Assembly: GCA_023376005.1 (NCBI GenBank)
Contig: CM042157.1
Span: forward strand, 65,456,036 to 65,520,035
Direction of reading: 5' to 3'
DNA: 64,000 bases
Source of the DNA: Doryteuthis pealeii
Taxonomy: Eukaryota > Mollusca > Cephalopoda > Myopsida > Loliginidae
Below the pieces are notes generated by a model that saw only the letters and a list, made by a program, of their open reading frames with translations, did no database searches and was not told where the DNA came from. This document shows positions 1 to 8,480 of this stretch, piece by piece. Numbering within the stretch: the first letter of the stretch is position 1; every line of letters begins with the position of its first letter. A program made the position numbers and the translations under genes.

Positions 1-458
1 GAAGCAAGAAGAAGAAGAAGAAGAAGAAGAATGAAAAACTGAATAATAATAAGAAGGAGGAGGAATGAAAAACTGAAGAAGAAGAAGAAGAAGAAGAAGA
101 AGAAGAAGAAGAATGAAAAACTGAATAATAATAAGAAGGAGGAGGAATGAAAAACTGAAGAAGAAGAAGAAGAAGAAGAAGAAGAAGAAGAAGAAGAAGA
201 AGAATGAAAACTGAAGAAGCAGAAGAAGAACAACAACAACAAGAAATGAAAAACTGAAGAAGAAGAAGAAGAAGAAGAAGAAGAAGAAGAAGAAGAAGAA
301 GAAGAAGAAGAAGAAGAAGAAGAATTAAAACTGAAAAAGAAGAACAAGAACAACAAGAAAAAGAAGAAAAATGAAAAACTGAAGAAGAAGAAAAATGAAA
401 AACTGAAGAAGAAGAAGAAGAAGAAGAAGAAGAAGAAGAAGAAGAAGAAGAAGAAGAA
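1..458 (+). repeat. (GAA)n polypurine tract, copy A
   Basis: Near-pure GAA triplets are interrupted by short units of the form AATGAAAAACTG. The strand is almost all purine, so it could form triplex DNA. It is cut by the window start. The second copy lies at 27187-27690 with a different length and interruption order. Long frames across it on either strand are low-complexity artefacts. Confidence 0.95.
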
Positions 459-1034
459 TATATTTACGACATTGGTATCGCCTGCGCACACAGACCATCA
501 GTACACATTTTCAACGCTGCGTCTGGACATTCACGAACTGAAATATTTTTTTAAAAAGATACAAACATCAATCATTGAACACAAATGGTAGGGATGTACA
601 AATTCACGCACCTTACAAAAAAGGGGAATCACAGGAAATTCTTTAAAAAATCAACAAAAATAAACTAATAAGCCGATTTTGATAACATTTTCGGTATAGG
701 AAGTAATAAAAAAAGATCTTTTATTCTAAATAAATGTTTACTCTAAATTAAAAGGGCTAATTATTTCTTCGTTGGTTTTTGTTTCGCGTATTGATCCCCA
801 TATAGTGAACCATAAGATTCTCAGTAATTTTTGGAGGGAGAAAATTAATTTTACATTTTTGGAAAGATAATTCAATGATGGAACTTATGTAAAACAAAAA
901 AAAATCGATATTTTGGTAAAGTCGGTAGTAGGACGTCTTACATTGTAAAACTTAAGTCTCGTAAATAAGAAAAAATATTTATCCTTGCTTTTCCTCTTTT
1001 TAATTGTTTTTTTTTTGTTTTGTTTTTTTGAAGG
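459..1034. other. AT-rich spacer, no gene seen
   Basis: This AT-rich stretch, with homopolymer runs, is almost identical to 27691-28270. I see no coding frame, RNA gene or classifiable repeat in it. Confidence 0.6.
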
Positions 1035-1274
1035 TGGGTTTGAGGTCTTTTGTCAAAAAGAGGCTCAACATAAAACAGCTGTTTTGGTAGTCTAGAGTAA
1101 TCAAGGCGAACAAAATGACCCGCTCAATGCATCTGATTCCTCATCACAACTGCATTAATGCTAGTTGATTTGGCTTTGGTCAAGACACCCGTATCTGGGA
1201 CGCGGCTGTCCCACTTCAGACCAAGGATACATCCGTACAAGCATACACACCACCAACTGCCCTTTATATATGTA
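1035..1274 (-). pseudogene. LINE C-terminal fragment behind a Helitron-1 5' head
   Basis: Read on the minus strand, 1274 to about 1245 is the start of the Helitron family 1 terminus (TACATATATAAAGGGCAG). It is followed by a degenerate reading frame containing LKWDSRVPDTGVL and, further on, AGHFVRLDYSRLPKQLFY. That pattern is typical of the region after the reverse transcriptase in RTE-like non-LTR retrotransposons (WQD.(I/V)PDTEVL ... WAGHVVRM...RLPK). One stop interrupts it, between QMH and AGH. It looks like a LINE scrap carried by a rolling-circle element, but insertion of one repeat into another is also possible. Frames on the plus strand here are shadows. Confidence 0.55.
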
Positions 1275-2170
1275 CTAGAAGCGTCTACCCGACGTCGCCT
1301 GGGTAGAAGTGCGGATCAAAAAGTTAGTCTCGCAGATCCATTATTACTGAATCACGAGTTGGATACCCCATTAAAATCTCTATGTAAAAAGACTTTGCGT
1401 TGAACTGGCCTGGTTCGGCGTCAGAAAAAAAAGTATACAGACACTCCGAAAAAAATGAGTGTCTCTTATTTGTAATATTAAATGCGAAAAAAAAATCCAT
1501 GCTGTTACTATTTAAATTTTATTTTTTATTTATCTTCATGAATATAAATCAAATCTTCATTATTTTTGCTCAAAAATCAAGATCTGGTGATAGTATATAT
1601 ATATATATTGTCATTAATTGTTTTATTTTCGTAGTTTCATCCAGACATACATACATACATACATACATACATACATAGCAATAACATAATCTTTACAGAT
1701 CACTGCCGTCCCTCACAATCCTATAACCCCACCACCAGAACCTTTCCTCTCATGAACCCTCAAATTACTCATCAAACCCGTTGCAGATCCACTAATTTTG
1801 ATGCAAATATGACATAGGAAGGACGTCCTTCCCATTGTATCAGATGAATTAGATGATAAAATTTTATACTGATGCACCACCATATGTCTCTTAAAACCAG
1901 AAGCTAACTTATAGACTTTGTAACAAATTGCACAAGACACATTGTTTGTTCCTGGAGGTTGCATGGATTGTCCCTGATGAGATTTCCTATGATTGACATA
2001 TCCAGCCTCAGAAAGCAGAATTTGACCAAATATCTGACATTTCCAACACTCCATGTTCACTCCAATATGACACTTTCGAAGTTGACGCTTGAGGTTTTCA
2101 TGCTCAATTCTTTCACATACATACATACATAGATACATACACACCAACTGCCCTTTATAATATGTATAGA
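1275..2170 (-). mobile_element. Helitron family 1 copy with zinc-finger insert, copy A
   Basis: On the minus strand the element opens with TCTATACATATTATAAAGGG, which holds a TATA-like motif, and closes with CTAG followed by a host T. A stem-loop (arms CTACCC/GGGTAG) lies just upstream of the CTAG. A 5' TC, a hairpin and a 3' CTRR are Helitron hallmarks. The 5' flank base is T rather than the usual A, so that side is less clean. The interior holds TATG repeats on both sides of a C2H2 zinc-finger ORF. No Rep/helicase is present, so it is non-autonomous. The complete short relative at 26494-26816 supports the boundaries. Confidence 0.65.
1713..2147 (-). CDS. C2H2 zinc-finger ORF inside Helitron-1 (copy A)
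   Basis: This open frame of 144 codons has three C2H2-like units. Finger 1 has C34, C37, H53 and H57. Finger 2 has C72, C75, H88 and H92. Finger 3 has C112, C115 and H132, but its first histidine is Asn128. The last unit (SATGLMSNLRVHERKG) resembles the SAAGLxSHLRxH fingers that end some mollusc LINE polyproteins, so this may be a LINE-derived tail and not a host transcription factor. The N-terminus is translated TATG repeat and is unlikely to be authentic. The frame sits wholly inside a Helitron with TATG repeats on both sides, as if inserted in that tract. The other copy is at 28918-29409. Expression and function are unknown. Confidence 0.4.
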   Translation of the reverse strand: MVCMYLCMYVCERIEHENLKRQLRKCHIGVNMECWKCQIFGQILLSEAGYVNHRKSHQGQSMQPPGTNNVSCAICYKVYKLASGFKRHMVVHQYKILSSNSSDTMGRTSFLCHICIKISGSATGLMSNLRVHERKGSGGGVIGL

Positions 2171-2298
2171 AGATAGATTATTAATCCATTTTTTTAAGTA
2201 AAATTGTATATACCCCAACAATCGAAACGACTCATGAAGGCTAAGGTCGGTGAATTCGAACGATTTACAAGAATATTACAGACATATACGCCAAAATT

Positions 2299-2574
2299 GA
2301 GTCGCGTGGTCAAATGGTTATAGTCGTAGGAAAAGGACTCGTCAACCCGAGTTCAATTCCTAGACGAAGCTTTTAGCATTTCACATAGCCCTACTACCCT
2401 TGCGAAAGGTATGAATCAAATTCTCCCTCCAGCTATGGGTAAATAGCAGGGCAGACTGGGCTCTTTAACCATGGCTATGTAACCAGTCTAGGAGAAGGAA
2501 AACTCTGAATTCAAACTTGTTAAACTCTGCTTAAGAAATTGACCTTGTGTCGCATCCTGCTCGTGCGGAGGGGT

Positions 2575-2580
<6 letters not shown>
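2299..2580 (+). mobile_element. SINE-1 (tRNA-derived), copy A
   Basis: The tRNA-like head has an A-box-like region (GTCGCGTGGTCAAATGG) and a B-box-like GAGTTCAATTCC. A conserved body follows and ends in GTCGCATCCTGCTCGTGCGG and a (TA)n tail. Other members lie at 9555-9847, 29511-29770, 16578-16848 (minus), 42806-43060 (minus) and 56810-56920 (minus). Box match is imperfect in this copy. Confidence 0.7.
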
Positions 2581-2620
<40 letters not shown>

Positions 2621-2622
2621 GA
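2581..2622. repeat. (TA)n microsatellite
   Basis: An uninterrupted TA run forms the tail of SINE-1. The equivalent at 29765-29775 is much shorter. Confidence 0.95.
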
Positions 2623-2635
2623 CAAAAATGTTAAA

Positions 2636-2975
2636 ACTCCCGGACATTACTGAATAGGGAGTTTGATCCTCACTGGATGCCCAATACTTGCGACCTTAGG
2701 TCACATCCTACCTTCGGCGAATGAGTTGGATAAAAAAGAGCGTCCTATTGTGGTGTTGGCGAGCTAGTCTCGCAGATCCATTACTACTAAATGGTGATTT
2801 TAATCCTTGCTGGATGGCTCATGCTTGCGACCTTGCGTCACATCCTCCCCGTGGCAAACAGGTTGGATAGAAAGCGTGTCCCATCGTGATGTAATGGCCA
2901 GCAAGCTAGTCTTGCAGTTCAATTACTACTGAATAGCGAGTTCAATTCTTGCCAGTTGCCTTATACTTGCTCTTA
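2636..2975 (+). repeat. SINE-3 tandem trimer, copy A
   Basis: Three diverged copies of a unit of about 120 bp. Each has CTAGTCTCGCAGATCCATTACTACT, an arm like GAGTTCGATTCT (B-box-like), and TGCGACCTTGCGTCACATCC. The unit looks like a tRNA-derived SINE head plus a short body. Copy B is at 29790-30110. Single units occur near 10320, 14538, 36480 and 40592, and on the minus strand near 54870. Confidence 0.55.
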
Positions 2976-3044
2976 CGCGCCGTGGTTTTAATTAAAAGAT
3001 TTAAAATATTTTTTAATTTGTTTTTCTTTTTTCTTCTCCCGTAT

Positions 3045-3810
3045 TAATAGGAATGATAATTAATAGAAATGGATTAATAATTTTCACAGAAGATTGATAA
3101 TTTTTTAGAAAAGGATTGATTATTAATAGAAAAAATAGTGTCATGTTTACTGTGGATTTAAATTTAATAGAATGTGATTAATGATTAATAGAAAAAATAC
3201 GCAAAAAGTGGATAATTTTTTGAAAAAGATTAATAATTCTAAGAAATGAAATAATAATTTTTAGAAAAGAATTAATATTCTTAGAAGGATTAATAATTTT
3301 TTAGAAAGGTATTAATATTTTTAGAAAGGGTTAACAATTTCTATAGATATATTCATAATTTTTAGAAAGGGTTAACAATTTTTAGAAAGGATTAACAATT
3401 TTTAGAAAAGGATTAGTAATTGTTAGAAAAGTATTAATAATTTTAAGAAAGGATTCATAATTTCTAGAAAAGTATTTATAATTTTTAGAAAGGTATTAAT
3501 AATTCTTAGAAATGGATTCATAAATTTAGAAAAGTATTTGTAATTTTAAGAAAGGATTCATAATTTCTAGAAAAGTATTTGTAATTTTCAGAATGGATTA
3601 ATAATTTTTAGAAAGTATTAATTTTTAGAAATTATTAATAATTACTTATAATTTTTGAAAAAGGATTAATTAATAGAAAAAAAACTGTGTGATGCTGTTG
3701 TGGATTAAAAATTACTAGAATTGGATTAATAATTAACAGAAAAAACTTACTCAAAATATGGATTAATAATCTTTAGAAATGGTTTAATAATTTCTAGAAA
3801 TTTAAGAATC
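3045..3810 (+). repeat. AT-rich minisatellite TTAATAATTTTTAGAAAGGA, copy A
   Basis: Imperfect tandem units of about 20-24 bp built on ATTAATAATTTTTAGAAAGG. Copy B (30185-31200) is about 250 bp longer and contains higher-order blocks, so this is a length-variable array. There is no coding potential. Confidence 0.85.
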
Positions 3811-3814
3811 CATG

Positions 3815-4045
3815 GAAATGCTATACATACATCTGGTATTCGCCAGACAGAGAGGGAGTCTATCTCCTTTTCACTACCGTTATAACAGGAAGATTATTTT
3901 TGCGTATGAGGTGGAGCGCCAAATCTACTGTCAGCTCCCTACTTTACCGCACAAATCTAAGTTGTGCTATTCATGCCCTGAGTTGGTGGGGGCCGGTATC
4001 GAACCCAGAACCTTGTGGTTCCGATGCGGATGCTCTACAGACTAA
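3815..4045 (-). mobile_element. SINE-2 (tRNA-derived), antisense, copy A
   Basis: The minus strand reads a tRNA-like head with TAGAGCATCCGCATCGGAACC and GGTTCGATACCGG (B box). The body then contains TTGTGCGGTAAAGTAGGGAGCT and a segment ending near AGACTCCCTCTCTG. It matches the forward copies at 50554-50812 and 51097-51360. It abuts the LINE 3' end at 4047. Confidence 0.75.
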
Positions 4046-4046
4046 G

Positions 4047-4502
4047 ATTAATATACAGAGTTTATTATTTTAAATCAATCATATGGAAATCTGATCAAAC
4101 TGATAAGATAAAGCAACAATTCTTCCAAGCCGTATTTGTATCAGTGCTACTGTACGGCTGCACCACTAACGAAGCGCCTAGAGAAGAAGTTAGATTGGAG
4201 TTGTACAAAATTGCTGCACACTGACTTAAATAAATCGTGGAAACAGTAGCCTACAAGAAAGCAACTGTAAGGCCACTTTCCCCCCTATCACACAAACTAT
4301 TCGAGTAAGACGAACAAGACATGCCGGAGAAGCAGGAACGAACTCATTAGTGACGCTCTCCTGTGGATACATGCACATAGACGTACCTATGTGGGCCGTC
4401 TGGTAAGGACCTACATCGATCAACTCTGTGCAGATTCTTGATGCTGCATAAAAGACCTCCCGTGGGGTGGTGGTGATGACTGATAGAGACGATTGGCGAG
4501 AG

Positions 4503-4537
<35 letters not shown>

Positions 4538-4580
4538 TATGGATATCCGACATGATGATGATGATGATGATGATGATTTC
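4047..4580 (+). pseudogene. RTE-like LINE ORF2 C-terminus and 3' tail, copy A
   Basis: The plus strand encodes a broken frame beginning IIWKSDQTDKIKQQFFQAVF and then VSVLLYGCTT. Pieces recognisable as TRHAG..., ARTYID.LCADS and an ERE-rich end follow in shifted frames. This order (SDL.D.IKR.FFQA..VS.LLYGCTTWT, then the C-terminal tail) is the 3' part of an RTE-clade LINE polyprotein after the reverse transcriptase palm. The 3' end runs through a GA-rich tract into (GAT)n at 4551-4577, a common tail type for RTE elements. Several stops and frameshifts make it dead. Copy B is at 31443-31970. Reverse-strand serine-rich frames here are shadows. Confidence 0.75.
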
Positions 4581-4775
4581 AAATGAATATTAAAATAATT
4601 ACCTTGAGAAAATGCAACTCCTATGAGAAAATATAAAAATCCAGTTAGATGGAACATTGCGAAAATTTTCAATGAAATTTCACTTGGTGCAAAGAATTCT
4701 TTAGAGACACGCTGGCATCTGAAATATAGTGATAGGTGATATATATATATATTAAAAATATATAAAAATATATTA
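4581..4775. other. Spacer before (TA)n, no gene
   Basis: Shared with 31970-32130. It ends in the (TA)n tract that hosts the Penelope-like insertion in copy A. No feature is recognised. Confidence 0.5.
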
Positions 4776-6156
4776 ACACAAATTCGGGATATACAGAGAC
4801 GATGGCTTGTGCCTGTCCCGTAAATGCGACGGACACCCTAGATAAACTAAGGAAAAATATGATAAAACATATGAACAACATGGGCCTTAAAATCATAATA
4901 GACACAAACCTCACAAACGTAAACTTCCTAGACGTTAATCTAGACCTTGATAGCGGACATACAAACCATATACCATAAGCCAAACGAAAAATTAAAATAC
5001 ATAAACATAGGTTCATGCCACCCACCTATAGTATTCAAAAACCTAGTCCACAACATTAGCCGCAGAATCTCAAACCTTTCAGCAAATAAAGAAATATTTG
5101 AAAAAGCAGCCCGTACTACAATGAAGCATTAAAGGAAAGCGGAATTAAGGACCAAATAAAATACATAGATAGCGAAGACTACATACCAACCACAAACAGA
5201 AACAGGAAAAGGAAAATAATCTGGTTCACACCACCATATGCACTCACGTAAGGACAAATATAAGGCAAGAAATTCTTAGAAACTAGTAAAAAAGCATTTC
5301 CCACCTAAACATAGATACCACAAAATTTTTTAACAAAAACACAGTCAAAATAAGCTATTCTTGTGGACAACCGATGAAGACAATTTTTACAGCCAACATC
5401 AAACCCAGAGAAGACCCAACATGCACATGCAGAAGTAAAGAGACTGTCCTTTACAACAAAGATGCAACACAGAATCAATAATATACCAGGCAACATTAAG
5501 ACAAACAATACAAACCAATCGGAAACCAGCGAAAACTACATAGGGATGGTGCAGGGTAGCTTTAAACAACGCTACTATAACCATTTAACATCCTTCAAAC
5601 ACGAAAATAAGAGGAACGTGACAGCGCTATCCAACAAAGTATGGCAGTATAAAAAACAAGAAAAACATTTTAAATTAGAATGGAAAATACGAGACCAATC
5701 GAAACCATATATAAATGGTTCAAAAAATGCTCATTATGCACAACAGAAAAATTCCGTATTCTTCAAGGAATAAACTCCGAAGAAAATTTCCTAAACAACA
5801 AAACAGAAATTTTTCGAGCATGCCCACACAGGAAAAAATTCTTAATATGGAATTGGACTAACCAAAACATCAGACCGCCATAATTAAGAATTCATATATA
5901 AATAAACACACATGAACTAAAATAAATATAAAAACGGAAAAAATTTAAAATCACAATAAGAACAATGACGACAAATGGTGATGCTGTTGAATGATGAAAG
6001 CGAAATGCAGGAGCTATTAACGGATCGCGTGGATACGTGCCGGGAGTTTAAAAACTGTCCAAAATTTTTTTCAAAAGTCAAACGCCTCTGAAGACGAATA
6101 ACACCAAAAAAACTGTTATTCAGAAACCAATGGTAGGAGCGACTTTGTAATTATAA

Positions 6157-6157
<1 letters not shown>
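4776..6157 (+). mobile_element. 5'-truncated Penelope-like element inside a (TA)n tract (copy A only)
   Basis: The block lies between two (TA)n stretches, while copy B has an uninterrupted (TA)n tract at the same place (about 32131-32174). This makes a filled/empty pair. The interior carries the end of a reverse-transcriptase-like polyprotein and a GIY-YIG-type domain in order, with frameshifts. After the last coding part come about 270 noncoding bases and a fresh (TA)n. No long reverse transcriptase palm is present, so the copy is truncated at its 5' side. Penelope-like elements are known for GIY-YIG endonucleases and 5' truncation. Confidence 0.65.
4850..5883 (+). pseudogene. Penelope-like polyprotein remnant: RT C-terminus plus GIY-YIG endonuclease
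   Basis: In shifting frames the DNA encodes a stretch with NFLDVNLDL, KPNEKLKYINIGSCHPP and SNLSANKEIFEKAA, then SEDYIPTTNRNRKRKIIWF, KHRYHKIFNKN and VKISYSC. These match the linker after the reverse transcriptase of Penelope-type proteins. It continues with SIIYQATL (GIY-like) and ENYIGMVQGSFKQRYYNH (YIG plus the conserved R and H region), VWQYK.....F...W.I and a cysteine-containing tail (CSLCTTEKF). At least four frameshifts or stops break it. Assignment to Penelope-like elements rests on the GIY-YIG domain following an RT tail. A GIY-YIG LINE would be the alternative. Confidence 0.65.

Positions 6158-6193
<36 letters not shown>
6158..6193. repeat. (TA)n microsatellite
   Basis: TA run between the Penelope-like block and the mariner element. 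The left inverted repeat of the mariner starts a few bases later. Confidence 0.9.
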
Positions 6194-6195
<2 letters not shown>

Positions 6196-7070
6196 GGGTG
6201 TTCGGAATAAATTTGACGTATTTATATTTGGTTATTTTTCTCCGTAGGTTGGAGGTATTGACGCACACTACACATCATTTAAAAGCTTGGAACCTTCTTC
6301 ATTCATATACATAATGACAGATAAAATTGATGACTGGAACCCACCTGAATCATGGAAGAGAATAACTTGTATCATGATGATCTGCACCGGCCATCAAAAT
6401 AAGGAGATTATGGTTGCTGCACACTGTAAAACAATTAGGCATGAACTCGAGAATTGCAATGGAGACTACGAGGCTGTGGCTATAATAAAGCAACATAACA
6501 GACGATCTGATTGCGTTCGTACAGCAGAAGTCCTCGAAAATCTACAGAAAAAAAGTGTTGGGGGACCATCAGATGCCTACGTGGAGTTGCTAAACATTGT
6601 AGTCAAGCCCTGTATAATAAGGGTAGCCAATGGTAGACCATATGTATGGCAACAGGATTCGCCCTCCAGCCACACCTCTGAGAGAAGTCAAAAATGGTTG
6701 CCGGCGAATTTTTACGATTACACCAGTCCCAATGTTTGGCCTCCGAACTCCCCAGATCTTAACCCTATGGATTATTATGTATGGGGTGCTGTTGAGAAAG
6801 ACACTAATCGCCGTGCCAGTACTACAAAAGCCCAGTTAATCGACAGAATTAAGGTAGTTTTGGAAACCCTTCTCAGGGAAACTGTAACATCTGCTTGCTC
6901 CAAGTTCCGGAGCAGGATTGAGGCTGTGATCGACGCTAATGGCGGTTATTTCGAATGAAACTTGTTGACAGTAGGGTAATTTCCGTGCCTGTTGAATTTC
7001 TTTACAATTGTAGTTACCAAGCACTTTTTTCTTTTTCCTTATGAAACTGTCAAATTTCTCCCGAACACCA
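6196..7070 (+). mobile_element. Tc1/mariner-type element, internally deleted, copy A
   Basis: The terminal inverted repeats start GGTGTTCGG and share AAATTTGAC. The right end is followed by TATATA, consistent with TA target choice. The left inner repeat begins at 6196. At about 875 bp the copy is short for the family, and it lacks the transposase segment with the first catalytic Asp. Copy B is 32175-33029. A third, rearranged fragment lies at 15612-15862 and 41824-42110. Confidence 0.85.
6287..6958 (+). pseudogene. Tc1/mariner transposase, central deletion, copy A
   Basis: The frame of 223 codons starts with a helix-turn-helix-like N-terminus (residues 30-85, CTGHQNKEIMVAAHCKTIRH). It then jumps near residue 90 straight into the second half. 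The second catalytic Asp is visible at D124 in WQQDSPSSHT and the third at D157 in WPPNSPDLNPMDYYVWG. The first Asp block normally found between these regions is missing, so the enzyme cannot be active. The spacing D124-D157 is slightly short for DD34D and may hide a small indel. The C-terminus (VTSACSKFRSRIEAVIDANGGYFE) ends normally. The ORF start is a convenient Met rather than a proven one. The related copy B is broken further. Confidence 0.85.
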
Positions 7071-7072
7071 TA

Positions 7073-7310
7073 TATAGCCAAATCTCACTTTGTTTACAAA
7101 GTTTGAGAACTCTAGGTGAAGTTCATTTCCGCTTAGAAATATAGCGATTAAATAGCCTGCTATACTTGGCGACTGACTGTGGATGTGTGGGTAAGAGGTT
7201 TGGCTAGCGTAAGTTCGTTCGGGTCTCGAACCCAGCCAGAGGCAGCTGCTAAAAATCGCATATAACTATACTGATGAGAGGTGATACCTCGAAACACGTG
7301 TCTATAGTTT
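7073..7310 (+). other. Hammerhead-bearing repeat, copy A
   Basis: This segment follows the mariner right end and is shared with copy B (33033-33267). It has a GGGTCTCGAACCC block, then GGCAGCTGC, and ends in the hammerhead motif directly followed by (CT)n(TA)n. Its length and position before a microsatellite resemble small hammerhead-ribozyme retroelements. The outer limits are not certain. Confidence 0.45.
7264..7309 (+). ncRNA. Type I hammerhead ribozyme, copy A
   Basis: All conserved parts are in order: stem I left strand AACTATA, core CTGATGA, stem II GAGGT/ACCTC with a GAT loop, core GAAA, six-base self-complementary CACGTG, UC with cleavage predicted after GTC (C7302), and stem I right strand TATAGTT pairing seven bases with the left strand. 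Helix III has no real loop, as described for hammerheads of Penelope-like elements and animal retrozymes, which are expected to work as dimers or tandem copies. The other copy at 33221-33266 is identical over the motif. Self-cleavage is not shown by sequence alone. Confidence 0.85.
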
Positions 7311-7311
<1 letters not shown>

Positions 7312-7360
<49 letters not shown>

Positions 7361-7381
7361 ATATATAATATATATATATAT
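7312..7381. repeat. (CT)n(TA)n microsatellite
   Basis: CT run followed by TA run directly after the hammerhead. The equivalent is 33268-33322. Confidence 0.95.
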
Positions 7382-7395
7382 TGATTCTTGTGTTC

Positions 7396-7680
7396 CTTAA
7401 TAACGGTCGTATAGACCGTTATCATCTTGCAACACCCCCTGGTTAAAAATGAGACTATTCAAATCGTCCAAGATGACATGTAAAAGTGTAAATCTGGATT
7501 ATCTGAGGTTGCTTATCCGCCGAATTCTTAGTGTTGCAAGATGATAACGGTCTTTACGACCGTTATTATCTTGCAACACCCCCTGGTTAAAAATGAGACT
7601 ATCCAAATCGTCCAAGATGACATGTAAAAATGTAAATCTGGATTATCTGAGGTTGCTTATCCGCCGAATTCTTATTTCTC
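7396..7680 (+). repeat. 144-bp tandem duplication of a palindrome-headed repeat (copy A)
   Basis: Two units start with an inverted sequence (ATAACGGTC ... GACCGTTAT) and continue CATCTTGCAACACCCCCTGG through GCTTATCCGCCGAATTCTTA. The second starts 144 bp after the first. Copy B has one unit (33341-33475). Related antisense units occur in tandem at 25384-25682 and as a fragment near 52550-52590, so it is an interspersed family of unknown type. Confidence 0.75.
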
Positions 7681-7682
7681 AG

Positions 7683-8012
7683 TTAAATAATGGGCCATTC
7701 CGTTTAAGCGGAGCTCAGCAAGCCCCTACCCCTTTTATCATATGTGAAAGAAAGCAGTGGCTGGGGTCTTATTGTCCTGGGTATGACGTTAAAATTCCTC
7801 TGATGGTAAAATTCCAATTCTGGAGTACTCCTTATCATCACTTCCTTGTCCACTCAGACATGTTACGGTCCCATTTATGGGTTAAATAGAAGGAAAAAAA
7901 TGAGTTTAAAAAAATGAATTTTTAAAAATCAAGAATGATTAAAGCAAAACGTCTTCGGCATAAAATAACCCAACAAGGGTTGACATGCCGTAAAGTCCAA
8001 CTAACCAACTTA
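7683..8012 (-). mobile_element. Unclassified 0.6-kb repeat family (Rep600), 5' part, copy A
   Basis: The minus strand starts near TTTACGGCATGTCAACCC and runs through GGGTTATTTTATGCCG, a T-rich spacer, ACCCATAAATGGGACC and CGTCATACCCAGGACA. The same order appears at 15943-16560, 42180-42785 and 21436-22047 on the plus strand. No coding frame is conserved between copies. The open frame across 7593-7889 on the plus strand is therefore a shadow. Confidence 0.65.
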
Positions 8013-8089
8013 GCAAGAATGTTGGAAATGATTTCGAGGGACTGGCTTTGTATTACAAATATTAGACATTGAAAGATGGAGGATCTCGC

Positions 8090-8410
8090 ATGTAGGTTTA
8101 TCGTCTTGGGAAACACTAAGTTCAAATCGTGTCGGCGACACTAGTTCAAATCCTGGACGATGCAGTTTACATTTCACATAGCGCTAATACCTACGGGAAA
8201 GGTAAGCTATCCCCGCAGTTATGAGTAAACAGCAGGGCAGATTAGGCTTTTTTAAACTTGGCACAGCAACCAATCTACAAGAGAAACTCTGAATTGTGTT
8301 AAACTCCGCTTAAAAATTGACATTCTGTCGCATCCTTCTGGAGTGGCGGGTTGAGTAAATAGTTTTGTTTTGTTTTACGGCATATCAACATTGGTGGGTT
8401 TATGTAATAG
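8090..8410 (+). mobile_element. Diverged SINE-1 relative, copy A
   Basis: A tRNA-like B-box region (AGTTCAAATCCTGGACGATG) is followed by the SINE-1 body (CATAGCGCTAATACC, GTAAACAGCAGGGCAGATTAG, GAGAAACTCTGAATT). It ends in GGCGGGTTGAGTAAATAG, followed by a fragment of Rep600 (GTTTTACGGCATATCAACA). Copy B is 33895-34235. Confidence 0.6.
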
Positions 8411-8435
8411 ATTCGTTTCGATAGTTTTGTAGAAA

Positions 8436-8480
8436 TATATATATATTATATATATATATATATATAATATATATATATAT
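8436..8480. repeat. (TA)n microsatellite
   Basis: Interrupted TA run. The corresponding run in copy B (34277-34344) is longer and purer. Confidence 0.9.

Noticed and set aside
4226..5025. 148 and 118 codon minus-strand frames
   Set aside because: They are antisense to the RTE LINE tail and run through GA and GAT repeats.
5985..6030. Hammerhead-like motif AATGATGAAAGCGAAATGC after the Penelope-like coding part
   Set aside because: The first core base is changed, stem II is only one or two pairs, and no matching stem I was found.
7593..7889. 98-codon plus-strand frame, also near 33393-33692
   Set aside because: It lies across two repeat families in antisense to Rep600. Other members do not keep the frame.
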